A stretch of DNA of 5,157 nt from Deltaproteobacteria bacterium (GTDB lineage: Bacteria; Desulfobacterota; Binatia; UBA9968): NCBI GenBank assembly GCA_005878685.1, contig VBLN01000038.1, forward strand, positions 2,179-7,335, written 5' to 3'. The notes under the pieces were generated by a model. The model ran no database searches. It saw nothing but the letters and a program-made list of their open reading frames with translations, and was not told the DNA's origin. Positions 1-5,157 of the stretch are shown one piece after another (within the stretch, counting starts at the first letter, position 1; every line of letters begins with the position of its first letter). A program made the position numbers and the translations under genes.

Positions 1-576
1 CCCGAGATTCTTAAGTGGTCTTCCACCGAGAAAGAGGAATTCCGCGACGGAAAGTTCATCCTGCAGAATACCAATCATCTCATCGGCAAGTTTCCAGGGG
101 CGGATGGGCTCAAGACCGGCTCCTACCACGAGGCCGGGTTCAATCTTGCGGCTACAGCCGAGCGCGACGGGCTGCGCCTTATCTCAGTGACCCTTGGCTC
201 CTCTAGCAATAAGATTCGCTTCCGTGAAGCAGCCCGTCTTCTGACCATGGGATTCAACAACTACAAGATGTTGACCGTGATGAAGCTCGGAGAGGCCGTC
301 ACTCAAGAGATCAGAGTCAAAGGGGGCAGGATAAGCGTCCTTCACGCTGTCGTGGGGGGCCCCGCCCAGGTCCTGGTGATGCGTTCTGCGGAGAAACAAG
401 TCAAATCGAGCATTCAGCTGAGCAGTCCAATTTGGGCTCCTCTAAAAAAGGGCGACAAGCTCGGAGAGCTTACCGTCACGCTCGGAGACAAATCTCTCGG
501 AAAATTCATCTTGATCTCCAATCAGGACATCGAACAATCAAATATTCTCAAACGCCTTTGGGACAGAATCTTTTGA
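1..576 (+). CDS. D-alanyl-D-alanine carboxypeptidase, PBP5/DacA family (3' part; 5' end outside window)
   Basis: The reading frame is open from base 1 to a TGA at 574-576 and gives the last 191 residues of a serine-type DD-carboxypeptidase (peptidase S11). Enzymes of this family remove the terminal D-Ala from peptidoglycan pentapeptides on the outer face of the cytoplasmic membrane. The third active-site motif, Lys-Thr-Gly, is visible in DGLKTGS (residues 38-40 of the fragment, bases 112-120), followed by the family's AGFNLAATAERDG and LISVTLG strands. The SxxK and SxN motifs should lie upstream of the window. Roughly the last 100 residues fit the beta-rich PBP5 C-terminal domain. The end, ILKRLWDRIF, looks like the short amphipathic helix that anchors PBP5-type proteins to the membrane. 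A terminator follows about 60 bases after the stop, so the gene ends its own transcription unit. The family call is secure. DacA, DacC and DacD types cannot be told apart from this fragment. Confidence 0.93.
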   Translation, partial: PEILKWSSTEKEEFRDGKFILQNTNHLIGKFPGADGLKTGSYHEAGFNLAATAERDGLRLISVTLGSSSNKIRFREAARLLTMGFNNYKMLTVMKLGEAVTQEIRVKGGRISVLHAVVGGPAQVLVMRSAEKQVKSSIQLSSPIWAPLKKGDKLGELTVTLGDKSLGKFILISNQDIEQSNILKRLWDRIF

Positions 577-635
577 CGGTTGTTCGGTAGTCGACTAAAT
601 CTTCCTTACAAGATCGCCGCAAGTTTGAAATTCAG

Positions 636-667
636 AGGCCCGAGGCGAAAGAGCTCGGGCCTTTTTT
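636..667 (+). terminator. Rho-independent terminator of the carboxypeptidase gene
   Basis: A perfect 9-bp inverted repeat, AGGCCCGAG (636-644) and CTCGGGCCT (654-662), encloses a 9-base loop. The stem is GC-rich, and a run of six T (662-667) starts at its base. This is the classical intrinsic terminator layout, placed 60 bases after the carboxypeptidase stop. It separates that gene from the downstream binding-protein operon. Confidence 0.9.
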
Positions 668-674
668 GTCTTAC

Positions 675-703
675 TTGACGACTTTGATCGCGTCGCGTAT
701 GTT
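675..703 (+). promoter_or_regulatory. Candidate sigma-70-like promoter for the binding-protein operon
   Basis: Just after the terminator lies TTGACG (675-680), 5/6 to the -35 consensus. A 17-base spacer and TATGTT (698-703), 4/6 to the -10 consensus, follow. The position between a terminator and the next same-strand gene is right for a promoter. Transcription would start near 710, almost on the ATG at 711. Short motifs like these also occur by chance, so this is only a candidate. Confidence 0.35.
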
Positions 704-710
704 CGCCCCC

Positions 711-1709
711 ATGCTTCACCCATTTCACAAGCAGTTCCGACGGATACCCATGCTCTTGGTAGTCTGCGCGCTGGTTTCCGTCGCAGCCGAGGTGTTTGCT
801 GCAGACAGCCTCGTCGGCCTTCACTCGGCTCAAGTCATGTCGCAATCGATGCCGTGGATCGCTCAAGAGGCCGGGCTCTTTAGAAAATATGACTTGGACT
901 TTCGGCTGGTGTTCATTTCGTCGTCTCCGGTCGCTACCGCCGCGACGTTGAACGGTGACGCCGAGATCGCACTCACGGGCGCGATCGGCAACGTGCGCGC
1001 TTACGTCCAGGGCTTCACCGATTTAGTATTCGTTGGCGGTGTAAAAAATTTTCTGACCCATAGCATTGTCGCCAAGCCGGAAATCAAACGGCCAGAGGAC
1101 CTTAAAGGAAAGAAAATCGCTGTAGGGCGGTTTGGCGGCAACACCCATTATTTTACGATTCAGGCGTTGAAGAAATTCGGCATGGATGCCAGCAAGGATA
1201 TTCAGACGATACAAACCGGCGGCGGACCGGAGACGCTTGCGGCCCTCTTCGCCGGAAATGTGGATGCGGCGGGCCTGGTCGCCCCTGGCGATGCAGCCGC
1301 CGTCAATCGGGGGTTTGTTTATGTGATCAATGGTTTTGATCTTCGCATTCCGTATAGCGCTACCCAATTCGTCACCCTGCGCTCGGTCCTCAATAAACGC
1401 GGCCCCGTGATTGGGCGCTTCATGCGGGTCATGGCCGAGTCCGCTACCATCTTGCACACCGACAAAACTTTCGTCTACAAAGTTCTCGGCAAATATTTGC
1501 GCGTCACCGACACGAACGTTCTCGACTCCGCTTATCAGTCGGAGATTCGCGCTCTCGAGCGTCGCTTGGAGATTCGAGAGGCGGCGCTGCAAGCTTCGCT
1601 GGATGAAATCGCGCCGCTGGATCCGCGGGCAAAGATAATCAAACCCCAGGAATTGATCGACCGGCGGTATCTGGTCGAACTGGATAAGAGCGGCATTTTT
1701 GACAAATAG
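711..1709 (+). CDS. ABC transporter substrate-binding protein, NMT1/SsuA/TauA-like
   Basis: This is a secreted solute-binding protein of the NMT1/THI5-SsuA-TauA fold, the capture subunit of importers for sulfonates, nitrate, pyrimidine precursors or aromatic acids. From the ATG at 711 it has 332 residues, normal for the family. The N-terminus is a Sec signal peptide: basic HKQFRR (6-11), a hydrophobic core from about 13 to 26, and a likely cleavage after VFA (residue 30). Cys19 lacks a proper lipobox, so a lipoprotein is unlikely. Family segments include SMPWIAQEAGLFRKYDLDF (46-64), DLKGKKIAVGRFGG (130-143) and ALFAGNVDAAGLVAPGDA (178-195). The start is uncertain: the frame stays open back to a TTG at 666 inside the terminator T-run. 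ATG 699 and ATG 750 are alternatives, but 750 removes the basic n-region and no start has a clear Shine-Dalgarno. The gene abuts an amidohydrolase gene, suggesting uptake linked to catabolism. Permease and ATPase genes are not in the window, and the ligand is unknown. Confidence 0.88.
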   Translation: MLHPFHKQFRRIPMLLVVCALVSVAAEVFAADSLVGLHSAQVMSQSMPWIAQEAGLFRKYDLDFRLVFISSSPVATAATLNGDAEIALTGAIGNVRAYVQGFTDLVFVGGVKNFLTHSIVAKPEIKRPEDLKGKKIAVGRFGGNTHYFTIQALKKFGMDASKDIQTIQTGGGPETLAALFAGNVDAAGLVAPGDAAAVNRGFVYVINGFDLRIPYSATQFVTLRSVLNKRGPVIGRFMRVMAESATILHTDKTFVYKVLGKYLRVTDTNVLDSAYQSEIRALERRLEIREAALQASLDEIAPLDPRAKIIKPQELIDRRYLVELDKSGIFDK

Positions 1710-1711
1710 AT

Positions 1712-1716
1712 GAAGG
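1712..1716 (+). promoter_or_regulatory. Ribosome binding site deciding the amidohydrolase start at 1722
   Basis: GAAGG at 1712-1716 lies 5 bases before the ATG at 1722. The other in-frame ATG (1710) follows directly on the TAG stop of the binding-protein gene and has no comparable site at a useful distance. The site therefore favours 1722 and places the signal in the intercistronic gap, consistent with translational coupling. Confidence 0.6.
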
Positions 1717-1721
1717 CCTTT

Positions 1722-2735
1722 ATGCGTGCCATCGATATTCATCATCATTACGTTCCCGAGCAAATCATCGGCGAGGCAAAGCGCCACGGCAAAGCGCTCG
1801 GCATCGAAGTCTCCGAAGATAACGACGGAACCGTCCGGTTTTCCTTCAATGGCGGTCCAAAATATCCGTTGCTGCAGGGCTTGAGCGATGTGGAGCCCCG
1901 CCTAGAAATGATGGAGAAGGGCAGAATTGCGTTGGCGGCGCTCGATCCGAGCACGCAACTTCTCGGCTATCAACTCAAAGGCGAACAGGCGGAGGGCTGG
2001 TGCCGCATCTACAATGAGTGTGTCAAAGAGTTCCTCAAGAAATATCCCGACCGTTTTACGGCGATGGCCGCAGTGCCGATACAGGAGCCGGAGCGCGCCG
2101 GTAGAGTTTTGGAGCGCGCGGTCACCGAGCTCGATTTTCGCGGCGCCTACATCGCCACTAACGTCAATCACAGCTACTACGACAGCACGGATTTCGATCC
2201 GTTCTGGGCGAAGGCGCAGGAGTTGGACGTGCTGGTCGTCATGCATCCGGATAATCCAGCGGGAACGGAGCTCATGGGCTCGTTTGGCCTTCGTCTTGTC
2301 TGCGGCAATCCCGCCGATACGACGCTGTCGCTCGGCATTTTGATTTACAGTGGCGTCTTCGATCGGTTCCCCAATTTAAAACTCTGCACTTTCCATGGCG
2401 GTGGATTTTTTCCCTATCACGTGAGCCGCTTTGATCGAGAATTTCTGACAGGAAGACAGGCTGCCCGGCGCGCCGACCGGCCCAATGCACCGCGCTGCTC
2501 GTCACCGCCGAGCGCTTATCTTAAGAACCTTTACTTCGACACGTTGGTCTATGACGTCGACACCCTCGACTATTTGAAGAGAAGGGTCGGCAGCGAGCAC
2601 CTCCTTGTCGGAACCGACTATCCTTATGTGCTGGGAGATTGGATGGCTGTCGATAAAGTCGAAGCCCTGGATTGTTCTGAGACCGAGAAGAAAGCGATTC
2701 TTGAGGGGAACGCCAGACGCCTGCTCAAGCTGTGA
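1722..2735 (+). CDS. Amidohydrolase family 2 protein, ACMSD-like metal-dependent decarboxylase/hydrolase
   Basis: This is a cytosolic TIM-barrel metalloenzyme of the amidohydrolase-2 family. Characterised relatives include 2-amino-3-carboxymuconate-6-semialdehyde decarboxylase (ACMSD), gamma-resorcylate decarboxylase and LigW/LigJ-type enzymes. From ATG 1722 it has 337 residues, about the length of ACMSD. The expected metal and catalytic residues are present: DIHHH (His7 and His9), His175 in VVMHPDNPAG, His225 in FHGGGFFPY and Asp299 in GTDYPY. Their spacing nearly matches ACMSD as I recall it. The segment YSGVFDRFPNLKL is typical of the family. An Arg-rich stretch (Arg245, 249, 250, 253, 258) occupies the region where ACMSD supplies a substrate-binding arginine, which suggests an anionic substrate. 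An arginine (Arg39) lies near, but not exactly at, the other ACMSD substrate arginine. It is the second gene of the binding-protein operon and ends 20 bases from a convergent gene. The ATG at 1710, giving 341 residues, is the alternative start. The reaction is unknown, and ACMSD itself is not claimed because no other kynurenine or nitrobenzoate pathway gene is visible. Confidence 0.9.
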   Translation: MRAIDIHHHYVPEQIIGEAKRHGKALGIEVSEDNDGTVRFSFNGGPKYPLLQGLSDVEPRLEMMEKGRIALAALDPSTQLLGYQLKGEQAEGWCRIYNECVKEFLKKYPDRFTAMAAVPIQEPERAGRVLERAVTELDFRGAYIATNVNHSYYDSTDFDPFWAKAQELDVLVVMHPDNPAGTELMGSFGLRLVCGNPADTTLSLGILIYSGVFDRFPNLKLCTFHGGGFFPYHVSRFDREFLTGRQAARRADRPNAPRCSSPPSAYLKNLYFDTLVYDVDTLDYLKRRVGSEHLLVGTDYPYVLGDWMAVDKVEALDCSETEKKAILEGNARRLLKL

Positions 2736-2755
2736 TTGGCGGACAGCGCTTTTGC

Positions 2756-3757
2756 TCACGGAAACCTCGGCATCAGCTCGTTTGAAATCAGCTCCATCGT
2801 TCTGCGCACGTCCCCCATCGGTGTGCCGCCGAAGTTGACCATGCAGATCACGTGCGTGACGCCGATCTTTTCGTACTCTCTGAAGATGGCTTCCGCTCTC
2901 TCGGGAGAGGAGAAGACGACCAGCCTTTCGGCTTTCACATTGTCAAAATCCACCACCTTGGATCCCGGGCGCCGGTGGGTCTTGTGAAATTCCAGCGCCC
3001 GCTCAAAGTATGGACGGCCGAACCTGACCGCGTCTTCCTCATTCTGATGGAGATAGGCGTGCAGGGCGACGATGATATCCGGCTCTTGCTCGTGGCCGGC
3101 GCGAAAGTAGGCCTCCTTGAACAGATCGTTCTTTTCTTTGACGTCGAGTATCGTGTTGGATCGGGCAAAAGGGATTCCCATAATGGGGAATCCGAGTCCC
3201 CCCGCCTTGATCAAGGTCTCATTGCCGGAGGCCGCCACCCATGTGGGCGGCATCGGCTTTTGAATCGGCTTCATATACAGCGAGCCATTCTCGATCTGGT
3301 AAAATCTGCCTTTGTGGGAGAAACCCTCCTGAGTCCACGCCTTCAAGATGACGTCGAACGCCTCCCAGTATCTTTCCCTCGCCTCCTCCGCCGACATGCC
3401 GAAGGTTTTGTATTCGACCGGTGAGAAGCCGCTGCCGATGGCGAAATTCAGCCTTCCCGCGCAGAGATTGTCGGCGAAGGCGTACTCCTCCGCTACGATG
3501 AGCGGATGATGGAAGGGGAGGATGCTCACCGCCGGTCCCAAGCGAATTTTCTTGGTTCGCTGCCCAAGGGCCGCGATGACCATCGGGGGTGAAGGACAGG
3601 TGCCGTACCAGTAAAAGTGATGCTCCCCGAGCCAGAAAGAGGCAAAGCCCAGCTCCTCGGCCCATTCAGCGATCGTTAGAACTTCCTCGTAGTAAGTTTG
3701 GTTGGAACGGCGGAGCGCGGGATGGTTATCACCGAATATGAAGATGCCAAACTTCAC
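2756..3757 (-). CDS. LLM-class flavin-dependent oxidoreductase (bacterial luciferase-like)
   Basis: This is a 333-residue protein of the luciferase-like monooxygenase family, F420- or FMN-dependent TIM-barrel enzymes that oxidise small organic substrates, usually with reduced flavin from a separate reductase. It starts MKFGIFIFGD, much like LuxA, and carries WLGEHHF at 42-48. His46 there aligns with the catalytic His44 of LuxA. SILPFHHPLIVAEEYAFADNL (part, from 78) and GRLNFAIGSGFSPVEY (101-116) are the standard core. The LuxA reactive Cys106 is not conserved. MKPIQKPMPPTWVAA (162-176) is the usual strand before the flavin phosphate site. The start codon is GTG (3757-3755); a GAGG lies 13 bases upstream, rather far. 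It is the second gene of the minus-strand operon, 33 bases after the amidohydrolase stop. Its own stop (TGA) sits 20 bases from the convergent amidohydrolase stop, and no terminator was seen. FMN versus F420 use and the substrate cannot be decided from sequence alone. Confidence 0.92.
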   Translation of the reverse strand: MKFGIFIFGDNHPALRRSNQTYYEEVLTIAEWAEELGFASFWLGEHHFYWYGTCPSPPMVIAALGQRTKKIRLGPAVSILPFHHPLIVAEEYAFADNLCAGRLNFAIGSGFSPVEYKTFGMSAEEARERYWEAFDVILKAWTQEGFSHKGRFYQIENGSLYMKPIQKPMPPTWVAASGNETLIKAGGLGFPIMGIPFARSNTILDVKEKNDLFKEAYFRAGHEQEPDIIVALHAYLHQNEEDAVRFGRPYFERALEFHKTHRRPGSKVVDFDNVKAERLVVFSSPERAEAIFREYEKIGVTHVICMVNFGGTPMGDVRRTMELISNELMPRFP

Positions 3758-3790
3758 AGGAAAAACTAAGCCTCGGGCGAACCGTCGAGA

Positions 3791-4729
3791 CTATCCTTCT
3801 TCGAAGCCAAAAAGCTTCTTTGCGTTCTGGTAATAGATTTTTTCTTTGTCTCTTTTGGAGACGTCCAGCTCATCCATGGCGCTCAAAGTCATAGGATAGA
3901 ACTGATCGTCCCTCCCTGCTCGGCCGTGGGGATAGTCCGAGCCGAAAAGGATCTGATCGGCTCCTACGGTGTCGCAGGCGAGCTTGATGAAAGCCGTTCG
4001 GATGGGGCCGGCGGTATCGTAGTAAAGGCGTTTGAAATAGTGCTCGGGTTCGAGCTTGCATTCGGGATTCCCCTCGCGCCAGTTGAGCCGGTCCAAGTAG
4101 AGGAGGATCATCCCGCCGAGATGGGCCGCTATGAGCTTGAGATTCGGATAGCGGTCGAAGATGCCGCTGTAGACGATTCGGGAGATGGCGAGGGTGCTGT
4201 CGGTGGGCCAGAGGATCTTTTGCTGCAGCGAATACTTGTTCCAGTTCGCCTGGCAAGGGGCGTTGGCAGGATGGAGAAAGAGCGGCTTTCCCCCTGCGGC
4301 AGTGGCGTCCCAGAACGGCCTGAAGTCGGGCTCATCGAGATATCTTCCCGCCAGGTTGGTCGGCAGCATCACGCCGTGCATGCCGAGCTGCTCGTAACAT
4401 CTCTTTAGCTCGCGCACGCAGTCGTCGACGTCGACCATAGGGGGCCTGGCGAACGCCTTGAAGCGGCGCGGATGCTTGGCATGGGCTTCGGCAAAGGAGT
4501 CGTTGATGATTCTGCAAAGCTCCAGGGCTCTGGCCCGGTTGCCCTCTTTCTCTATCCTCCCGCCGGTGTTGGAAAGGACGCCGATGTCGATGCCGTACTG
4601 GTCCATCACGTCCAGATATTCTCGGTGGTCGAAGGCATGAAAACCCACTCCCCTGACGTCATTTTGAGCTTCGGGAACCAGCTCGAGATATTTTCCGGGA
4701 AACGCGTGAAAGTGAGTGTCGATAATCAT
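3791..4729 (-). CDS. Amidohydrolase family 2 protein (second paralogue)
   Basis: This is a 312-residue metal-dependent TIM-barrel protein of the amidohydrolase-2 family, probably cytosolic, with no signal peptide. The ligands are in place: DTHFH (His6 and His8), His153 in FLHPANAP, His203 in AHLGGM and Asp265 in GSDYPHG. The segment YSGIFDRYPNLKL (187-199) is nearly the same as in the plus-strand amidohydrolase, but the rest differs clearly. The loop after the first barrel strand is shorter and the HGGG of the other protein is HLGG here, so this is a distinct subfamily and likely a different substrate. The ATG at 4729 is backed by GAGGAG 5 bases upstream and a promoter further up. It is the first gene of a minus-strand pair with the flavin oxidoreductase. 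Possible activities include decarboxylation, hydration or hydrolysis of a carboxylated or lactone-like intermediate; none can be chosen from the sequence. Confidence 0.91.
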   Translation of the reverse strand: MIIDTHFHAFPGKYLELVPEAQNDVRGVGFHAFDHREYLDVMDQYGIDIGVLSNTGGRIEKEGNRARALELCRIINDSFAEAHAKHPRRFKAFARPPMVDVDDCVRELKRCYEQLGMHGVMLPTNLAGRYLDEPDFRPFWDATAAGGKPLFLHPANAPCQANWNKYSLQQKILWPTDSTLAISRIVYSGIFDRYPNLKLIAAHLGGMILLYLDRLNWREGNPECKLEPEHYFKRLYYDTAGPIRTAFIKLACDTVGADQILFGSDYPHGRAGRDDQFYPMTLSAMDELDVSKRDKEKIYYQNAKKLFGFEEG

Positions 4730-4734
4730 GGAGT

Positions 4735-4740
4735 CTCCTC
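4735..4740 (-). promoter_or_regulatory. Strong ribosome binding site of the minus-strand amidohydrolase
   Basis: On the minus strand GAGGAG lies 5 bases before the ATG at 4729. It is the best Shine-Dalgarno in the window and fixes the start of this gene. Confidence 0.75.
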
Positions 4741-4774
4741 GTGGAATCTAGTTTGCTGTCCAAGCGAAAGAAAA

Positions 4775-4803
4775 TATATAGCTCAGACATCCGGCTAGTT
4801 CAA
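4775..4803 (-). promoter_or_regulatory. Sigma-70-like promoter of the minus-strand amidohydrolase/oxidoreductase operon
   Basis: Read on the minus strand, TTGAAC (4803-4798) is followed by exactly 17 bases and TATATA (4780-4775), within an AT-rich patch in otherwise GC-rich DNA. Transcription would begin near 4768 and give a leader of about 40 bases before the ATG at 4729. Spacing, AT content and position all fit; it has not been tested. Confidence 0.6.
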
Positions 4804-4843
4804 AGCTTCCATTACTCCAAGACGGAGAGAATGTCGAGCTTCT

Positions 4844-4853
4844 GTTCCGGAAC
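4844..4853. promoter_or_regulatory. Palindrome GTTCCGGAAC, candidate operator
   Basis: This is a perfect 10-bp palindrome in the intergenic region between the divergent amidohydrolase genes. It lies 41 bases upstream of the -35 of the minus-strand promoter and 13 bases upstream of a TTGACA facing right. The half-site GTTCC recurs at 4884-4888 and its inverse GGAAC at 4906-4910. CTGTTCC at 4842-4848 and 4882-4888 are exactly 40 bases apart. This layout suits a regulator shared by both directions, but no regulator gene is in the window and a short palindrome may be chance. Confidence 0.35.
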
Positions 4854-4866
4854 CCGCCCTTTTAAG

Positions 4867-4896
4867 TTGACAGAATAGCGCCTGTTCCAATAGCCT
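4867..4896 (+). promoter_or_regulatory. Candidate promoter for the truncated third amidohydrolase gene
   Basis: A perfect -35 consensus TTGACA lies at 4867-4872. The best -10 candidates are poor: TAGCCT at 4891-4896 with an 18-base spacer is about 3/6. If used, transcription would begin near 4903, about 65 bases before the ATG at 4969. A weak -10 with a perfect -35 could mean activator dependence, which is inference. Confidence 0.35.
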
Positions 4897-4968
4897 TGGC
4901 ACTCAGGAACGCGGACGCCGTAAAGACGTTCTTCGGCCGCAGCGGAAGGGAACTCACGCAACGAAAGT

Positions 4969-5157
4969 ATGAGCCGGAATGGACCAGAGCCAAGGCGAGT
5001 AGACGTGCACCATCACGTGGTGCCGCCGCAATATGCGGACAACTCCATGCCGATTAAAATTCCGGATACCGAAACTCAACTGCAGACGATGAACGGTTGG
5101 CAGATCCGGGCAGCCATCACCTCGCTTACCCCGCGAGTCGTGTTGTCAAATCCGCAT
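4969..5157 (+). CDS. Amidohydrolase family 2 protein, N-terminal part (third paralogue; 3' end outside window)
   Basis: From the ATG at 4969 the frame runs open to the window edge, giving 63 residues. An in-frame TAA at 4921 and no other usable start codon between them make this ATG the first possible start. The segment RRVDVHHHVVPPQYAD (9-24) is the characteristic first strand of amidohydrolase-2 proteins, with His14 and His16 as the HxH metal pair. TQLQTMNGWQIRAAITSLTP (36-55) matches the usual helix and second strand, where a residue-change-of-course phrase like 'M..xGI..AxxS' is found. The later His, His and Asp ligands lie beyond the window. No strong Shine-Dalgarno precedes it: GGAAGGG at 4944-4950 is about 18 bases away. 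It is divergent from the minus-strand amidohydrolase, across about 240 intergenic bases, and makes three family members within 3.5 kb. Confidence 0.82.
   Translation, partial: MSRNGPEPRRVDVHHHVVPPQYADNSMPIKIPDTETQLQTMNGWQIRAAITSLTPRVVLSNPH

Noticed and set aside
187..576. Separate 129-residue protein starting at 187
   Set aside because: The same frame is open back to base 1 and carries the KTG motif of the carboxypeptidase, so 187 is an internal codon of a larger gene.
666..710. TTG start at 666 for the solute-binding protein
   Set aside because: This codon overlaps the T-run of the upstream terminator, has no ribosome site, and would put extra residues before a normal signal peptide.
1023..1787. 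254-codon open frame on the minus strand
   Set aside because: It lies opposite the solute-binding protein, whose signal peptide and family motifs are clear. Its translation shows no recognisable domain, and its length is explained by the codon bias of the real gene.
3172..3193. Inverted repeat GGATTCCC / GGGAATCC with a 6-base loop
   Set aside because: It lies inside the oxidoreductase gene and falls on the codons for GFPIMGIP, whose repeated residue pattern explains the symmetry. There is no T-run or regulatory context.
2852..3424. 190-codon open frame on the plus strand
   Set aside because: It is antisense to the flavin oxidoreductase, which has full family motifs. The translation looks like a shadow, with no domain, and no good ribosome site was noted.
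3926..4408. 160-codon open frame on the plus strand
   Set aside because: It is antisense to the minus-strand amidohydrolase with all metal ligands intact; the acidic, low-complexity translation is typical of a reverse-frame shadow.

Overview
The window looks like chromosomal DNA from a moderately GC-rich, probably uncultured environmental bacterium. A secreted NMT1/TauA-type solute-binding protein, amidohydrolase-2 (ACMSD-like) enzymes and a luciferase-like flavin oxidoreductase occur together. From general knowledge, such sets are common in soil and sediment lineages such as Binatota/Desulfobacterota-like bacteria, Rokubacteria and some Proteobacteria. The exact lineage cannot be read from this sequence and this placement is only an inference. 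No rRNA, tRNA, CRISPR array, insertion sequence or phage gene was seen.

Layout. (1) Bases 1-576, + strand: the 3' part of a D-alanyl-D-alanine carboxypeptidase (PBP5/DacA type), cut by the window edge and followed by a good intrinsic terminator at 636-667. It belongs to a separate, cell-wall unit. (2) Bases 711-2735, + strand: a two-gene operon of a periplasmic ABC-transporter substrate-binding protein and an amidohydrolase-2 protein with the length and metal-ligand spacing of ACMSD. The amidohydrolase starts 12 bases after the binding-protein stop, with its Shine-Dalgarno in the gap. (3) Bases 2756-4729, - strand: a second two-gene operon that converges on the first with only 20 bases between stop codons. 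Its first gene is another amidohydrolase-2 enzyme and its second an LLM-class flavin-dependent oxidoreductase. A good sigma-70-like promoter (TTGAAC-N17-TATATA) precedes it. (4) Bases 4730-4968: a divergent intergenic region with that promoter, a weaker candidate promoter facing right, and a set of GTTCC/GGAAC half-sites including a perfect 10-bp palindrome. (5) Bases 4969-5157, + strand: the N-terminus of a third amidohydrolase-2 protein, cut by the window edge.

How the genes may work together (inference): the binding protein would capture a small, probably anionic organic compound. The flavin monooxygenase-like enzyme and up to three metal-dependent amidohydrolase-superfamily enzymes (decarboxylase, hydratase or hydrolase) would then oxidise and cleave or decarboxylate it. 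No transporter permease or ATPase, transcription regulator or flavin reductase lies in the window. The substrate is unknown and the pathway is a hypothesis, not a demonstrated system.
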